From positions 186,001 through 250,000 of the forward strand of contig NZ_CP034465.1 of assembly GCF_003955755.1 (NCBI RefSeq): DNA of 64,000 bases, in the 5' to 3' direction. Below the pieces are notes generated by a model that did no database searches, had not been told where the DNA came from, and worked only from the letters and a program-made list of their open reading frames with translations. Position numbers and translations under genes: made by a program. Every line of letters begins with the position of its first letter. Positions within the stretch are counted from its first letter, which is position 1. This stretch comes from Jeotgalibaca ciconiae. GTDB lineage: Bacteria > Bacillota > Bacilli > Lactobacillales > Aerococcaceae. This document shows positions 16,993-25,144 of this stretch, in pieces.

Positions 16993-17279
16993 AAAAAAAT
17001 CCGCCCCTCTGCCATACATACTTGTACGACAAAGGGACGAATTGATTCCGTGTTACCACCCTAATTCATGTTATCTTCAAAGATAACATCTCAACGGTTC
17101 CTATTGAAACCTGGCAATCTAACGGTTGCGACCGTTCAAAAGGCGTGAACCTCTTTGAAAGCTCAGAGCTCATCTTCACTTATTCACTCAGTCCCCTTTC
17201 TCAGCTAACCGGGTTCTCTTACCTGATTTTATAAGTTACTCTTCTCTTCATAGCGTTAATGAAATTTAAATTAGTTATT
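16993..17279 (-). ncRNA. T-box riboswitch, probably tRNA-Met specific
   Basis: The leader carries the T-box core AGGGTGGTAACACGG (17048-17062, minus strand), the stem I features GAGAAGAGTA and GGTTAGCTGAGAA, and a terminator in which CGTCCCTTTGTC pairs with GGCAGAGGGGCGG before seven T (to 16993). Opposite the AGTA loop-E strand lies GTGAAGATGAGC, which places codon ATG (17171-17173) as specifier followed by A. The bulge TGGT would pair with discriminator A, compatible with tRNA-Met or tRNA-Leu and against Asp or Ser. The T-box is certain, the amino acid likely. Confidence 0.92.
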
Positions 17280-17285
17280 GATGAG

Positions 17286-17314
17286 ATTATAGATATAATA
17301 AAACATTTTGTCAA
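17286..17314 (-). promoter_or_regulatory. Consensus promoter of the T-box transcript
   Basis: Minus strand TTGACA (17309-17314), a 17-base spacer and TATAAT (17286-17291): a perfect SigA consensus, as expected for an attenuation-controlled gene. Confidence 0.9.
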
Positions 17315-17436
17315 CTAGTACCTTTTTGAAATTATTCAGTATGCTTAACCATGTTCATGAATTCTTTCCAAACTTTATATCACAAGATACATTATCTGTT
17401 TGGAGGTTACTACCCCATGGCTACTCAGCTTTTATT

Positions 17437-18783
17437 TTAGTCGTTTGTATAAATCGAGGTCAGGTCACTTGCAATCGTTGGATAAGCTAAAATCAATTTC
17501 GCCAGCTCACCTGCTGGTGTTTTTTGATCAATCAAAATACTAAAGAAATTAATTAAATCATCAGCTCTTTTATTGATACAACTTGCTCCGACTAATAGTC
17601 CTGTTTTACGTTCTTTTATAATTTTTATTTTGGAAACGGGCTCGTTAACTCGATGGTAACTAAACCAAGAGGTCGCATCAATCGAGGATACTTCATAATC
17701 ATCTTCTTGTTTACCCGCTTGAGCTGCTGTTATTCCAGTTTGCGCTAATCTAGGACTGGAAAAAATAGTAGTAGGAATACTCGGATAAGTAATTTTTTCT
17801 GCTGTTTCTCCTGTCAGGTAATGGACCAAATAATTTCCTTCAAAAGTAGAAACAGGAGTCAGTTTAGGCTGCGTTTTCGACAACACATCTCCACATGCAA
17901 AGACAGCAGCATTGCTCGTTTGTAAATACTCATTAACTTTTATTCCCTTTTTATCAAATGTTACATTTGCATTTTCTAATTTCAGTTCATCTATATTGGG
18001 AATCCGACCAGTCGAACAAAACACCAAGTCACTAGTCAAACGAAAATCTTTTCCATCTGTCAAAACGAAAGAATCTGCTTTTTTCTCAATCTTTTTAACA
18101 TCTACATTAAAATGGAATATCACTCCTTTTGTTTCTAATTGATGCACAATTTCTTTTACATATTCTTGGTCAAATGCTTTCAGCGGACGGTCATTGTGTT
18201 GAATCAAATGCACTTTAGCTCCTGCAGCATTGGCGATAGCGGCCAACTCGAAGGCAATGTATCCCCCGCCTACAAAAGAAATCGTCTCAGGCATTTCAGT
18301 TAAGGATAAAAAATTATTACTGGTTAAGAAGTGTTCTTTTCCTTCAATCGGTAGAATAGAAGGTTTAGCGCCTGTAGCAATAACAAAACGCTCTGCTGTC
18401 AGGGTGTCATCATTTACCTGAAGTATTTTTTCATTAGTGAATTGGGCATTGCCAGTAAAGGTTTCTACGCCGACAGACTGTAAACTTTCTTTACTTGTTT
18501 TGGGAACTGGTTGAGTAAATGTTTCTTTAAATGCCATTAGTTCGGGCCAATTGACTTGAGGAGTAATAGAAAAACCTTTTCCTGCTAATTGGGTTACGGC
18601 ATCTTTAGCCTCTACAGCTGATACCAATACTTTCTTAGGATCACAACCACGATTGGGACAAGTGCCACCCCATAAGTCATTTTCTACGATAGCAACTTCT
18701 TTTCCAGCTGCTGCTAATCCATTTGCTATCGCTGTTCCGCCAACACCGCTTCCGATAATAACCACGTCAAATTTCTTACTCAT
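17437..18783 (-). CDS. Class I pyridine nucleotide-disulfide oxidoreductase
   Basis: A 448-residue flavoprotein: FAD-binding GSGVGG at residues 11-16, redox pair C42/C47 in GGTCPNRGC, an NAD(P)-binding GGGYIA near 172, and the FAD-closing ACGDV near 300. In glutathione or mercuric reductases the C-terminus carries the catalytic HPT-EE motif, but here it reads AYPTIASD, so the base His is replaced by Tyr. It is thus a glutathione-reductase-like enzyme whose electron acceptor is unknown. Single gene; cytosolic. The 17315-17436 stretch beside it holds no recognisable gene. Confidence 0.88.
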   Translation of the reverse strand: MSKKFDVVIIGSGVGGTAIANGLAAAGKEVAIVENDLWGGTCPNRGCDPKKVLVSAVEAKDAVTQLAGKGFSITPQVNWPELMAFKETFTQPVPKTSKESLQSVGVETFTGNAQFTNEKILQVNDDTLTAERFVIATGAKPSILPIEGKEHFLTSNNFLSLTEMPETISFVGGGYIAFELAAIANAAGAKVHLIQHNDRPLKAFDQEYVKEIVHQLETKGVIFHFNVDVKKIEKKADSFVLTDGKDFRLTSDLVFCSTGRIPNIDELKLENANVTFDKKGIKVNEYLQTSNAAVFACGDVLSKTQPKLTPVSTFEGNYLVHYLTGETAEKITYPSIPTTIFSSPRLAQTGITAAQAGKQEDDYEVSSIDATSWFSYHRVNEPVSKIKIIKERKTGLLVGASCINKRADDLINFFSILIDQKTPAGELAKLILAYPTIASDLTSIYTND

Positions 18784-18915
18784 TTGTAAGCCCTCCCTTT
18801 TGCTTACGTTTTACCACAGCCTACCTTAATGTACCAACAAATGGACTTATTTCTCACCAGTTAAAAATACCATCAACAACCCGCTTTTTCTTTTTTTAGT
18901 AACCATGGTCCTTCT

Positions 18916-20103
18916 TTACTCTGTGCTTTTGAAATTAGCAGCTTCTCTTTCTTGTAATTTCTTCTCCCGAATTGTTAAAAAGTCATTTATGAACAATTTT
19001 AACATCGCTGCGATAGGAACGGAAAGAAACATCCCGATAATTCCAAAATACGCGCCGCCAATCGTAATGGATAAAATAATCAACATCGGATTTAACTTCA
19101 AAGCATCCCCCATAATACGTGGGCCAATAAAATTTCCATCAATTTGTTGTAGAATTAGAAGAGATAAGGCAGTTAGTAAAGCTAGCTGAATACCACCAGT
19201 AAAGAAAGTCACTACTGCTGTTAAAATCGATGCAAACATCGACCCAAAATAAGGAATCATGTTGCTAATACCAAGGATTATCCCCAGAGTAAGCGCATAT
19301 TGCACACCTAAAACATACAATATTATTGTTGCTAATATTCCTAATACACATGCATCTAAGAACTGAGCAGCTATAAACCGGTAAAAGATATCATTCGACT
19401 TATACATATAAGATTTGATGGCGTCTAAGCGAACAGTGGGAATAAATGCTTTTGCAACTCGATTAAAAAATATTAGAATGCTCTCCTTAAAAATCAGTGA
19501 ATACAAACAAATAATGATACTAATAAAGGCATTAATAATCCCTGAAGTCATCGAAATAATATAATTAACGATTGATATAGCTTGCATTCCCAGTTGAGAA
19601 AGAGCCCCTTTAACAGAAAATGTTTCCGAAATCGTCTTCATCAGTTCTTCTGACGAAATAAAACTTAAGAGCCAATTATTAGATTTTTCCAAATCCTTAA
19701 TCAATTCTGTTCCAAAAGTCACAATGGTTCTAGAATAATTCCCAAGTTGATTCGTTAAATCGATAACATTCGAAACGATGATGGGTATTCCATAACTAAC
19801 GACCAGAGAAACAACTACTGCTACCATTAAAAAAACAGCCAGAACAGCAAATCTGCGTGCTCTTTTTACAAAGAAAGACTTATTTGTCCTTTTTATTAAT
19901 CGTTCGACTTGATCAACCGGTCGACTTAAGAAATAAGCAGCAATTCCTCCCACAATAAATGGTGAAATAACCGCAAAAAAATTACTAAAATGATCAAAAA
20001 TTGGTTGAAGATTTGTTATCAACTTATAAATGATGAGTATAATAATAGCAAACAGAATACCCTCCTTCCACAGCATCCTCACTGATTCTTTTTTTAGATG
20101 CAA
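18916..20103 (-). CDS. AI-2E family transporter (YtvI/PerM-like permease)
   Basis: A 395-residue protein with about eight membrane segments: a pair near the N-terminus, then FAVLAVFLMVAVVVSLVVSYG, and a C-terminal cluster containing ANMIPYFGSM-like sequence (SNMIPYFGSMFASIL) and the DGNFIGPRIMGDALKLNPM motif typical of the AI-2E/UPF0118 family. Members move small molecules or Na+ across the membrane; the substrate is not known. The start taken is TTG 20103 after GAGGCGGG; ATG at 20076 is an alternative losing nine residues. Confidence 0.85.
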   Translation of the reverse strand: MHLKKESVRMLWKEGILFAIIILIIYKLITNLQPIFDHFSNFFAVISPFIVGGIAAYFLSRPVDQVERLIKRTNKSFFVKRARRFAVLAVFLMVAVVVSLVVSYGIPIIVSNVIDLTNQLGNYSRTIVTFGTELIKDLEKSNNWLLSFISSEELMKTISETFSVKGALSQLGMQAISIVNYIISMTSGIINAFISIIICLYSLIFKESILIFFNRVAKAFIPTVRLDAIKSYMYKSNDIFYRFIAAQFLDACVLGILATIILYVLGVQYALTLGIILGISNMIPYFGSMFASILTAVVTFFTGGIQLALLTALSLLILQQIDGNFIGPRIMGDALKLNPMLIILSITIGGAYFGIIGMFLSVPIAAMLKLFINDFLTIREKKLQEREAANFKSTE

Positions 20104-20310
20104 AATGAATCCCGCCTCTCTCGATTATAAATAAATATGTTCTCTACTAGTCTACCATTCTCGTGCAATTAGAAGAACCAAAAGCTTAATAAGTTTTTTT
20201 AAAATCACGTTATAGCCAAAAACTATAAGCTATCCAATTTTTTATGTATTATCTATTTATTTTTGTTCTTGTTAGAATAGTGTCATTACTTAATATCGGA
20301 GGCTGTATAT

Positions 20311-21459
20311 ATGACAACATCGAGATTTCAATTAGTAGGTTCTTTACTACGTCCAAGTGATTTATTAGAATACAAAAATAAAATCGAGCATCGTGATGAC
20401 ATTCAATATCCTTTCTATGATTCTTTTCCAGGATACAGAGAAGTAGAAACTTCTGCCATCCAAAAAATTGTCGCTGACCAAGCAGCACATGGCATTGATG
20501 TGTTAACGGATGGCGAACATGGGCGTTCTATGTGGCACCTTGATTTCTTATGGGGATTAGGTGGTATCGAACGTTATATTGCAGGTAATGGCTACTCATT
20601 TGAAGACTTGGATGGCGGTCATTTTGAAACACGTAAAGATATTGGTATTCGTATTACTGCACCCTTATCTGGTAAAAACCACCACTACATTACCTTATTC
20701 AAAGATCTGAACGAGCTAGCTGGAGAAAAACAAACAAAAATTACGGTTTGGGGAGCAGCTCATGCTTTTACGGAATTAACGGTATTTAACGAATCTTTTG
20801 GCGAAAAACAAGTCTACAAAACAAAAGAAGATCTTCGTGCTGGCTTAATAAATGCTTATAAGGAATTCCTAGATGAATATAAAGCTGCTGGTGGAAAAAT
20901 CGTTCAATTCGATGACTGTTTATGGGAATTGTTTGCTGAAGACAATGATAAGAGCTTCTTTACCAAAGGAAACGATGTGTTAGAAAATCTAGCTGACGAA
21001 TTTATCTCGATTAATAACGAAGTTGCTGACTACGGTCATGAATTAGGGCTAAAAGTATGGACACATAATTGTCGTGGAAACTATCAAAGCCGTCATGCAT
21101 CCAATGGTACTTATAAGGCTATTGCCGAAAAATTCTTAGGAGAACAACACTATGACCGTTTCTTTTTAGAATGGGATGATGAGCGTGCTGGCGATATCTC
21201 AGCTTTAGAAGTTTTAAAAGACAGACCAAATGTAGAGGTCGTTCTTGGTTTACTGTCAAGTAAAACCTTCACCCTAGACGACGAAAAACGTGTCGTTGAA
21301 TTACTCGATAAAGCAAGCCAAATCCTACCAAAGGAACAATTATTCCTATCTCATCAATGTGGCTTTGCTTCATGTGACTGCGGAAATGAATTATCCGAAG
21401 AACAACAATGGGCTAAAATTGACCAAGGAAAGAAGATTGCTGCAGCTTATTGGGGTTAA
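20311..21459 (+). CDS. MetE-like cobalamin-independent methionine synthase family protein (YxjG/YxjH type)
   Basis: A 382-residue protein corresponding to the catalytic C-terminal barrel of MetE without its N-terminal domain. Start of family: FQLVGSLLRPSDLL; TDGEHGRSMW; the zinc-site signals HNCRGNY and HQCGFASCDCGNEL near the C-terminus. Stand-alone proteins of this kind are part of methionine or sulfur metabolism and transfer methyl groups to thiols, but the methyl donor is often not methyltetrahydrofolate. CGGAGG precedes the ATG. A terminator follows, then repeat copy 3. The Met-type T-box gene lies 4 kb away. Confidence 0.85.
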   Translation: MTTSRFQLVGSLLRPSDLLEYKNKIEHRDDIQYPFYDSFPGYREVETSAIQKIVADQAAHGIDVLTDGEHGRSMWHLDFLWGLGGIERYIAGNGYSFEDLDGGHFETRKDIGIRITAPLSGKNHHYITLFKDLNELAGEKQTKITVWGAAHAFTELTVFNESFGEKQVYKTKEDLRAGLINAYKEFLDEYKAAGGKIVQFDDCLWELFAEDNDKSFFTKGNDVLENLADEFISINNEVADYGHELGLKVWTHNCRGNYQSRHASNGTYKAIAEKFLGEQHYDRFFLEWDDERAGDISALEVLKDRPNVEVVLGLLSSKTFTLDDEKRVVELLDKASQILPKEQLFLSHQCGFASCDCGNELSEEQQWAKIDQGKKIAAAYWG

Positions 21460-21487
21460 AAAGATTGTTTCATTAGTAAAAAAGCAA

Positions 21488-21529
21488 AAGACCAAGAACC
21501 CTGATTTAATAGGATTCTTGGTCTTTTTT
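21488..21529 (+). terminator. Intrinsic terminator after the MetE-like gene
   Basis: AAGACCAAGAACCCT pairs with AGGATTCTTGGTCTT (one mismatch) followed by a T-tract that is the left junction of repeat copy 3. Confidence 0.88.
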
Positions 21530-21741
21530 ATAGACTAGGGGATTATAAGTTCAGCCATCAATGTCTAGCTCCCAAGTCCTGACCTAGTGAAAAAAAGATA
21601 AATTTGCCCCATTGCGCGCTTCGCTGCTCGCTAACGCATATCATTCGACTAACCCGCTGAAGCGTGAAGTCTCCTGACAATTCAGGGTCAAATTTCCTAT
21701 TTTTTCATAGGCCAAGGCGGACTTGTCCGCTTTTCTTATTC
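21529..21741 (+). repeat. 213-bp dispersed repeat, copy 3
   Basis: Identical by eye to copy 1. It again begins in a terminator T-tract. Its last bases (TTATTC) overlap the attL core of the conjugative element, so before the element integrated this copy lay directly downstream of guaA and touched the guaA stop codon. Confidence 0.9.
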
Positions 21742-21747
21742 CCACTC
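21737..21747. other. attL core of the conjugative element
   Basis: TATTCCCACTC, the reverse complement of GAGTGGGAATA, the usual last codons of guaA (Glu-Trp-Glu-stop). It represents the original chromosomal guaA terminus, now 20.6 kb away from guaA. Confidence 0.85.
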
Positions 21748-21837
21748 TGTTTTAAGGGTATGGCATATAAGCGAAAATGCTGTAATATCAAGGATTTTGG
21801 AAACGTATAAAATCGAATAAATTATATTTAAAAAAAT

Positions 21838-21861
21838 AAAAAGTGCAATAAAAGTGCAGTA
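21838..21861 (+). other. Left arm-type integrase site
   Basis: A 24-base sequence containing GTGCAATAAAAGTGCAGTA occurs here and again at 42266-42289 at the other end of the element, in the same orientation. Each holds two AGTGCA boxes. Such paired short repeats near both ends are typical arm-binding sites for the N-terminal domain of tyrosine integrases. Confidence 0.65.
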
Positions 21862-21925
21862 TTTGCACCTAAGCAGACCTGATTAAATTCGAAATGGAAT
21901 TCTAAACTCAATATTCATTTAAATG

Positions 21926-21956
21926 ATAGACGTTCATAATGAGCGTCTATTTTTTA
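21926..21956 (+). terminator. Hairpin with T-tract at the left end of the element
   Basis: ATAGACG (21926-21932) and CGTCTAT (21944-21950) flank an 11-base loop, then six T. It would stop transcription entering the element from the left, upstream of orf23. The rest of 21748-22042 is A/T-rich and contains no gene. Confidence 0.65.
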
Positions 21957-22042
21957 TGCTTTGAAAGGTTGTGATACTAACAAATTTTTAAATGAATAAA
22001 GTAAGTCAAAAATATTTTATGTGAGAAAGGAACGATACACTT

Positions 22043-22357
22043 ATGGAATTAAAATATGTCATTCCCAATATGGAAAAAACATTTGGTCAATTAGAATATG
22101 CTGGTGAAGGGAATATTGAACAACGTCGAGTCAATGGCAGACCAACTATTCTCTCTCGTAGCTACAATTTATACTCAACGATTCAACGAGCAGATGATAT
22201 TGTTGTCATTCTTCCCTCCGAAGCTGGCGAGAAACATTTTGAATCCGACGAAAAAGTCAGACTCATCAACCCACGTATTACCGCAGAAGGTTATAAAATT
22301 GGCAATAGAGGATTTACCAATTACATTATGCACGCAGACGATATGGTGAAAGCTTAA
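22043..22357 (+). CDS. Orf23-type conjugation module protein (DUF961/YdcP)
   Basis: A 104-residue DUF961 protein, counterpart of Orf23 of Tn916 and YdcP of ICEBs1; it carries the family's ITAEGYKIGNRGFTNYIMHADDMV end. It is the first gene of the transfer operon, after GAAAGGAACG. Role: required or accessory in conjugation, recently linked to relaxosome function in related elements. It shares its C-terminal pattern with the next gene, so the two are paralogues. Confidence 0.85.
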   Translation: MELKYVIPNMEKTFGQLEYAGEGNIEQRRVNGRPTILSRSYNLYSTIQRADDIVVILPSEAGEKHFESDEKVRLINPRITAEGYKIGNRGFTNYIMHADDMVKA

Positions 22358-22377
22358 GAAAGGAAAGGTGAAAAAAT

Positions 22378-22755
22378 ATGAGATTAGCAGAAGGTATTGT
22401 GATTGAAAAAGACCAGACATTTGGCACATTGAAATTTTCCGCTTTACGTCGTGAGGTTCGTATTCAAAATGAAGATGGTTCGGTTTCCGAAGAAATTAAA
22501 GAACGTACCTATGACTTAAAATCAAAAGGACAAGGACGCATGATACAAGTCAGTATCCCCGCTTCTGTTCCTTTGAAAGAATTTGACTACAACGCAGAAG
22601 TGGAATTAATCAATCCTGTGGCAGATACCGTAGCGACGGCTACTTTTCGAGGGGCAGACGTTGATTGGTACGTGAAAGCAGACGATCTTGTATTAAAAGG
22701 ACAGACAAAACCTCATCAGAAATATAAAAAAGAAGCGTCCGAAAGTGAAAAATAG
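22378..22755 (+). CDS. Orf22-type conjugation module protein (DUF961/YdcP)
   Basis: A 125-residue DUF961 protein, second of the tandem pair seen in Tn916 (orf22). Motifs: GTLKFSALRREVRIQNEDG and VELINPVADTVATATFRGADVDWYVKADDLV. GAAAGGTG precedes the ATG. In Tn916 the next gene is orf21; here a Mom-like gene follows directly. Confidence 0.85.
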   Translation: MRLAEGIVIEKDQTFGTLKFSALRREVRIQNEDGSVSEEIKERTYDLKSKGQGRMIQVSIPASVPLKEFDYNAEVELINPVADTVATATFRGADVDWYVKADDLVLKGQTKPHQKYKKEASESEK

Positions 22756-22764
22756 GTGTTGCTT

Positions 22765-23538
22765 ATGACAAACACACCATTGATTTTGAAAGAAATTCCG
22801 AAAGATGAAGCCATTTCTTTTATTCGGCAATACCATTATTCAAAGATACTCCCTAGATTGTGTAAATACTTTCTAGGGATTTTTTCAGAAGAAAAATTAT
22901 TAGGCGTTGTGGAATTAGGCTGGGGTACGCAACCCCTACAAACCATACGCAAACTCTTTCCCGACAGTTCCCTTCAAACCACAGATTATTTAGAAATTGG
23001 AAAGATGTGTTTTCTTCCAGAAATGAATCAAACCAATTATTTTGGCAGTCAAGCTCTTTCAGCTCTAATTAAGTGGTTGAAAGAACATACGGACTGTCAT
23101 TTTTTATATACATTGGCAGATGGAATTGAGGGAAAATGTGGCTATGTCTATCAAGCGTCCAACTTCTTTTACTGCGGGTATTTCAAGACAAGTGTCTATC
23201 GTGATAAACAGTCATGGGAAAAGATACACCCTCGAAGTGCTCGCCTTTTATTAGAGGAAAATGCTCGTTTTGAACAGGTAGAGAAAAAGCATTGGCTTTC
23301 CCAGGCATTTTGCGAATACAAAGGGATTGAGAAAATCAATGGACGCATGTTTCGCTATCTCTATCCGTTGACAAAAGAAGCGAAAAAACTGTTAGGACAC
23401 ACGCTCTATCGACGTCATTATTATCCGAAAGAAAAAGATTTACGCTTTGAAAAGCGAATCGCTTATCGGAAATATGAAGCCATTTCTCAACCAACTTTTG
23501 ATAAACAGGCTCGTATCTACAATACACAATTATTTTGA
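22765..23538 (+). CDS. Mom-like DNA-modification protein (GNAT fold)
   Basis: A 257-residue protein whose first half (LILKEIPKDEAISFIRQYHYSK through KYFLGIFSEEKLLGVVELGWG and LEIGKMCFLPEM) looks like the GNAT-fold Mom family, the phage Mu-type proteins that modify adenines (methylcarbamoylation) and protect DNA from many restriction enzymes. ATG 22765 is chosen over GTG 22756 because TAGGTG lies six bases before it. It sits between orf22 and orf21, in operon orientation, and has no counterpart in Tn916. A role protecting transferred DNA from restriction, alongside ArdA, is inferred. Confidence 0.65.
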   Translation: MTNTPLILKEIPKDEAISFIRQYHYSKILPRLCKYFLGIFSEEKLLGVVELGWGTQPLQTIRKLFPDSSLQTTDYLEIGKMCFLPEMNQTNYFGSQALSALIKWLKEHTDCHFLYTLADGIEGKCGYVYQASNFFYCGYFKTSVYRDKQSWEKIHPRSARLLLEENARFEQVEKKHWLSQAFCEYKGIEKINGRMFRYLYPLTKEAKKLLGHTLYRRHYYPKEKDLRFEKRIAYRKYEAISQPTFDKQARIYNTQLF

Positions 23539-23559
23539 TAGATGGAAAGGAGGATTTTT

Positions 23560-24963
23560 ATGCCATTGCTTCATGACAGAGGAAAGCGAATCAAAGCCAA
23601 CGATAAGAACTTGGTCTATCATTTTGTGCTGATTTCATTGCTGATAGTTTTTCTAGTCGTTCTACTCCCTTTTCATTGGAGAACGTTACAATCGGTGAAT
23701 TGGCAAACAGTTCAGTTAGATACATTTTTCTATCAACTGCATACGCCATACTTTTGGAGCAGTATTCTCACTGCTTTTTTTGTATGCGGACTCATCAGCT
23801 GGCTCTATTATCACTATCGCATAGATTCTATAAAACAGTTAGAGCACCGTCAAAAGTTAGCTCGTATGATTTTAGAAAACCATTGGTATGAAGCCGAAGA
23901 AACTCAATCAGAGGGATTCTTTAAAGACTTATCCAGCAAGAAAACCAAACAACGAATCCGCCATTTTCCTAAAATGTATTACCGAATGAAAGATGGACTG
24001 ATCCATATTCATGTAGAAATCACTTTAGGGAAATATCAAGATCAGCTCTTGCACTTAGAAAACAAACTAGAAACAGGCTTGTATTGTGAATTAGTGGAAA
24101 AAACGTTGAAAGATTCTTATGTAGAGTATGTTCTACTTTATGACACCATTGGCAATCGAATTGGCATTGAAGATGTGGTAGCTCAAGATGGACGTGTCAA
24201 ATTGATGGAATCGGTCTATTGGGAGTTTGATTCTCTCCCTCACATGTTAATTGCTGGGGGCACGGGTAGTGGAAAATCCTATTTTATTCTCACATTGATT
24301 GAATCTCTCCTGCATACAAATGCGAAGCTTTATATTCTCGACCCTAAAAATGCTGATTTGGCAGACTTAGGAGCGGTCATAGATAATGTCTATTACCGTA
24401 AAGACGATATGCTGGCATGTATTAGTCAATTTTACGACGATATGATTGCCCGTAGTGAAACCATGAAGCAACACCCGAACTACAAAACAGGAGAAAATTA
24501 TGCGTATCTTGGTCTACCTGCGAACTTCCTGATTTTTGATGAATATGTGGCGATGATGGATATGTTAGGTCGTGATAGTGCACAAGTTATGAATAAACTC
24601 AAACAAATTGTTATGCTCGGACGACAAGCAGGCTTCTTTTTAATTCTTGCCTGTCAGCGTCCAGACGCAAAATATTTTAGCGATGGGATTCGAGATAACT
24701 TTAACTTCCGTGTGGCTTTGGGTCGTATGTCTGAAATGGGCTTCGGTATGATGTTTGGAAGCGATACACAAAAACAATTTTTCTTAAAACCCATCAAGGG
24801 AAGAGGTTATGTGGATACAGGAAAAAGTGTGATTAGTGAGTTTTATACACCCCTTGTACCAAAAAGGTATGATTTCTTAGGAGAAATAGGAAAAGTCATT
24901 CAAAAAAAGCAATCTGAGCCTGTACCGCACGAAGTGAAAGGTACAGGTTCAGACTTGCTTTGA
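23560..24963 (+). CDS. Conjugative coupling protein, FtsK/SpoIIIE ATPase (Orf21/TcpA)
   Basis: 467 residues: two N-terminal membrane segments (about 22-44 and 62-86), then an FtsK-type motor domain with Walker A GGTGSGKS (about 230) and Walker B FLIFDEY (about 322), and the conserved KQIVMLGRQAGFFLILACQRPDA. It links the relaxase-DNA complex to the transfer channel at the membrane. ATG 23560 follows a perfect AAAGGAGG; an in-frame ATG at 23542 precedes that site and is rejected. The closest known relative by layout is Orf21 of Tn916; the N-terminal 90 residues are much more divergent than the motor. Confidence 0.92.
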   Translation: MPLLHDRGKRIKANDKNLVYHFVLISLLIVFLVVLLPFHWRTLQSVNWQTVQLDTFFYQLHTPYFWSSILTAFFVCGLISWLYYHYRIDSIKQLEHRQKLARMILENHWYEAEETQSEGFFKDLSSKKTKQRIRHFPKMYYRMKDGLIHIHVEITLGKYQDQLLHLENKLETGLYCELVEKTLKDSYVEYVLLYDTIGNRIGIEDVVAQDGRVKLMESVYWEFDSLPHMLIAGGTGSGKSYFILTLIESLLHTNAKLYILDPKNADLADLGAVIDNVYYRKDDMLACISQFYDDMIARSETMKQHPNYKTGENYAYLGLPANFLIFDEYVAMMDMLGRDSAQVMNKLKQIVMLGRQAGFFLILACQRPDAKYFSDGIRDNFNFRVALGRMSEMGFGMMFGSDTQKQFFLKPIKGRGYVDTGKSVISEFYTPLVPKRYDFLGEIGKVIQKKQSEPVPHEVKGTGSDLL

Positions 24964-25018
24964 TTGGTGTGGCGTTAGCCACGCCAATCCTTTAGCCCCC
25001 TCTACCTAACAGGGGGGC
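24962..25018 (+). other. oriT: Origin of transfer (oriT)
   Basis: Between orf21 and orf20, where oriT lies in Tn916. It holds a hairpin, GATTGGTGTGGC and GCCACGCCAATC around GTTA (24962-24989), followed by the inverted repeat GCCCCC...GGGGGGC around TCTACCTAACA (24995-25018). The second closely resembles the ICEBs1/Tn916 nick region (CCCCC, CTAACAGGGGGG). The relaxase would nick within the loop-side strand of this repeat. Confidence 0.82.
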
Positions 25019-25090
25019 ACAAATACAACTGAAAACAGGCAATTCTCATCAACCAATGTTGATGGTACAAGGAATTGCGGAAAATAGGAA

Positions 25091-25127
25091 AGATGTAAAC
25101 TCAAGGGTCATAGTTTACATCTTTTTT
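25091..25127 (+). terminator. Terminator-like hairpin ahead of the relaxase gene
   Basis: GATGTAAACT (25092-25101) pairs with AGTTTACATC (25112-25121) around CAAGGGTCAT, followed by TTTTTT. It lies between oriT and orf20 and may attenuate relaxase transcription or act in second-strand initiation. Confidence 0.6.
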
Positions 25128-25144
25128 AGATTGGAGGTTTGCGA

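Noticed and set aside
17315-17436. Possible gene fragment between T-box promoter and oxidoreductase
   Set aside because: Short frames with stops in every register and no recognisable motif.
20104-20310. S-box or Met riboswitch before the MetE-like gene
   Set aside because: No S-box core or T-box core is visible in the 207-base gap; only A/T-rich sequence and the ribosome site.
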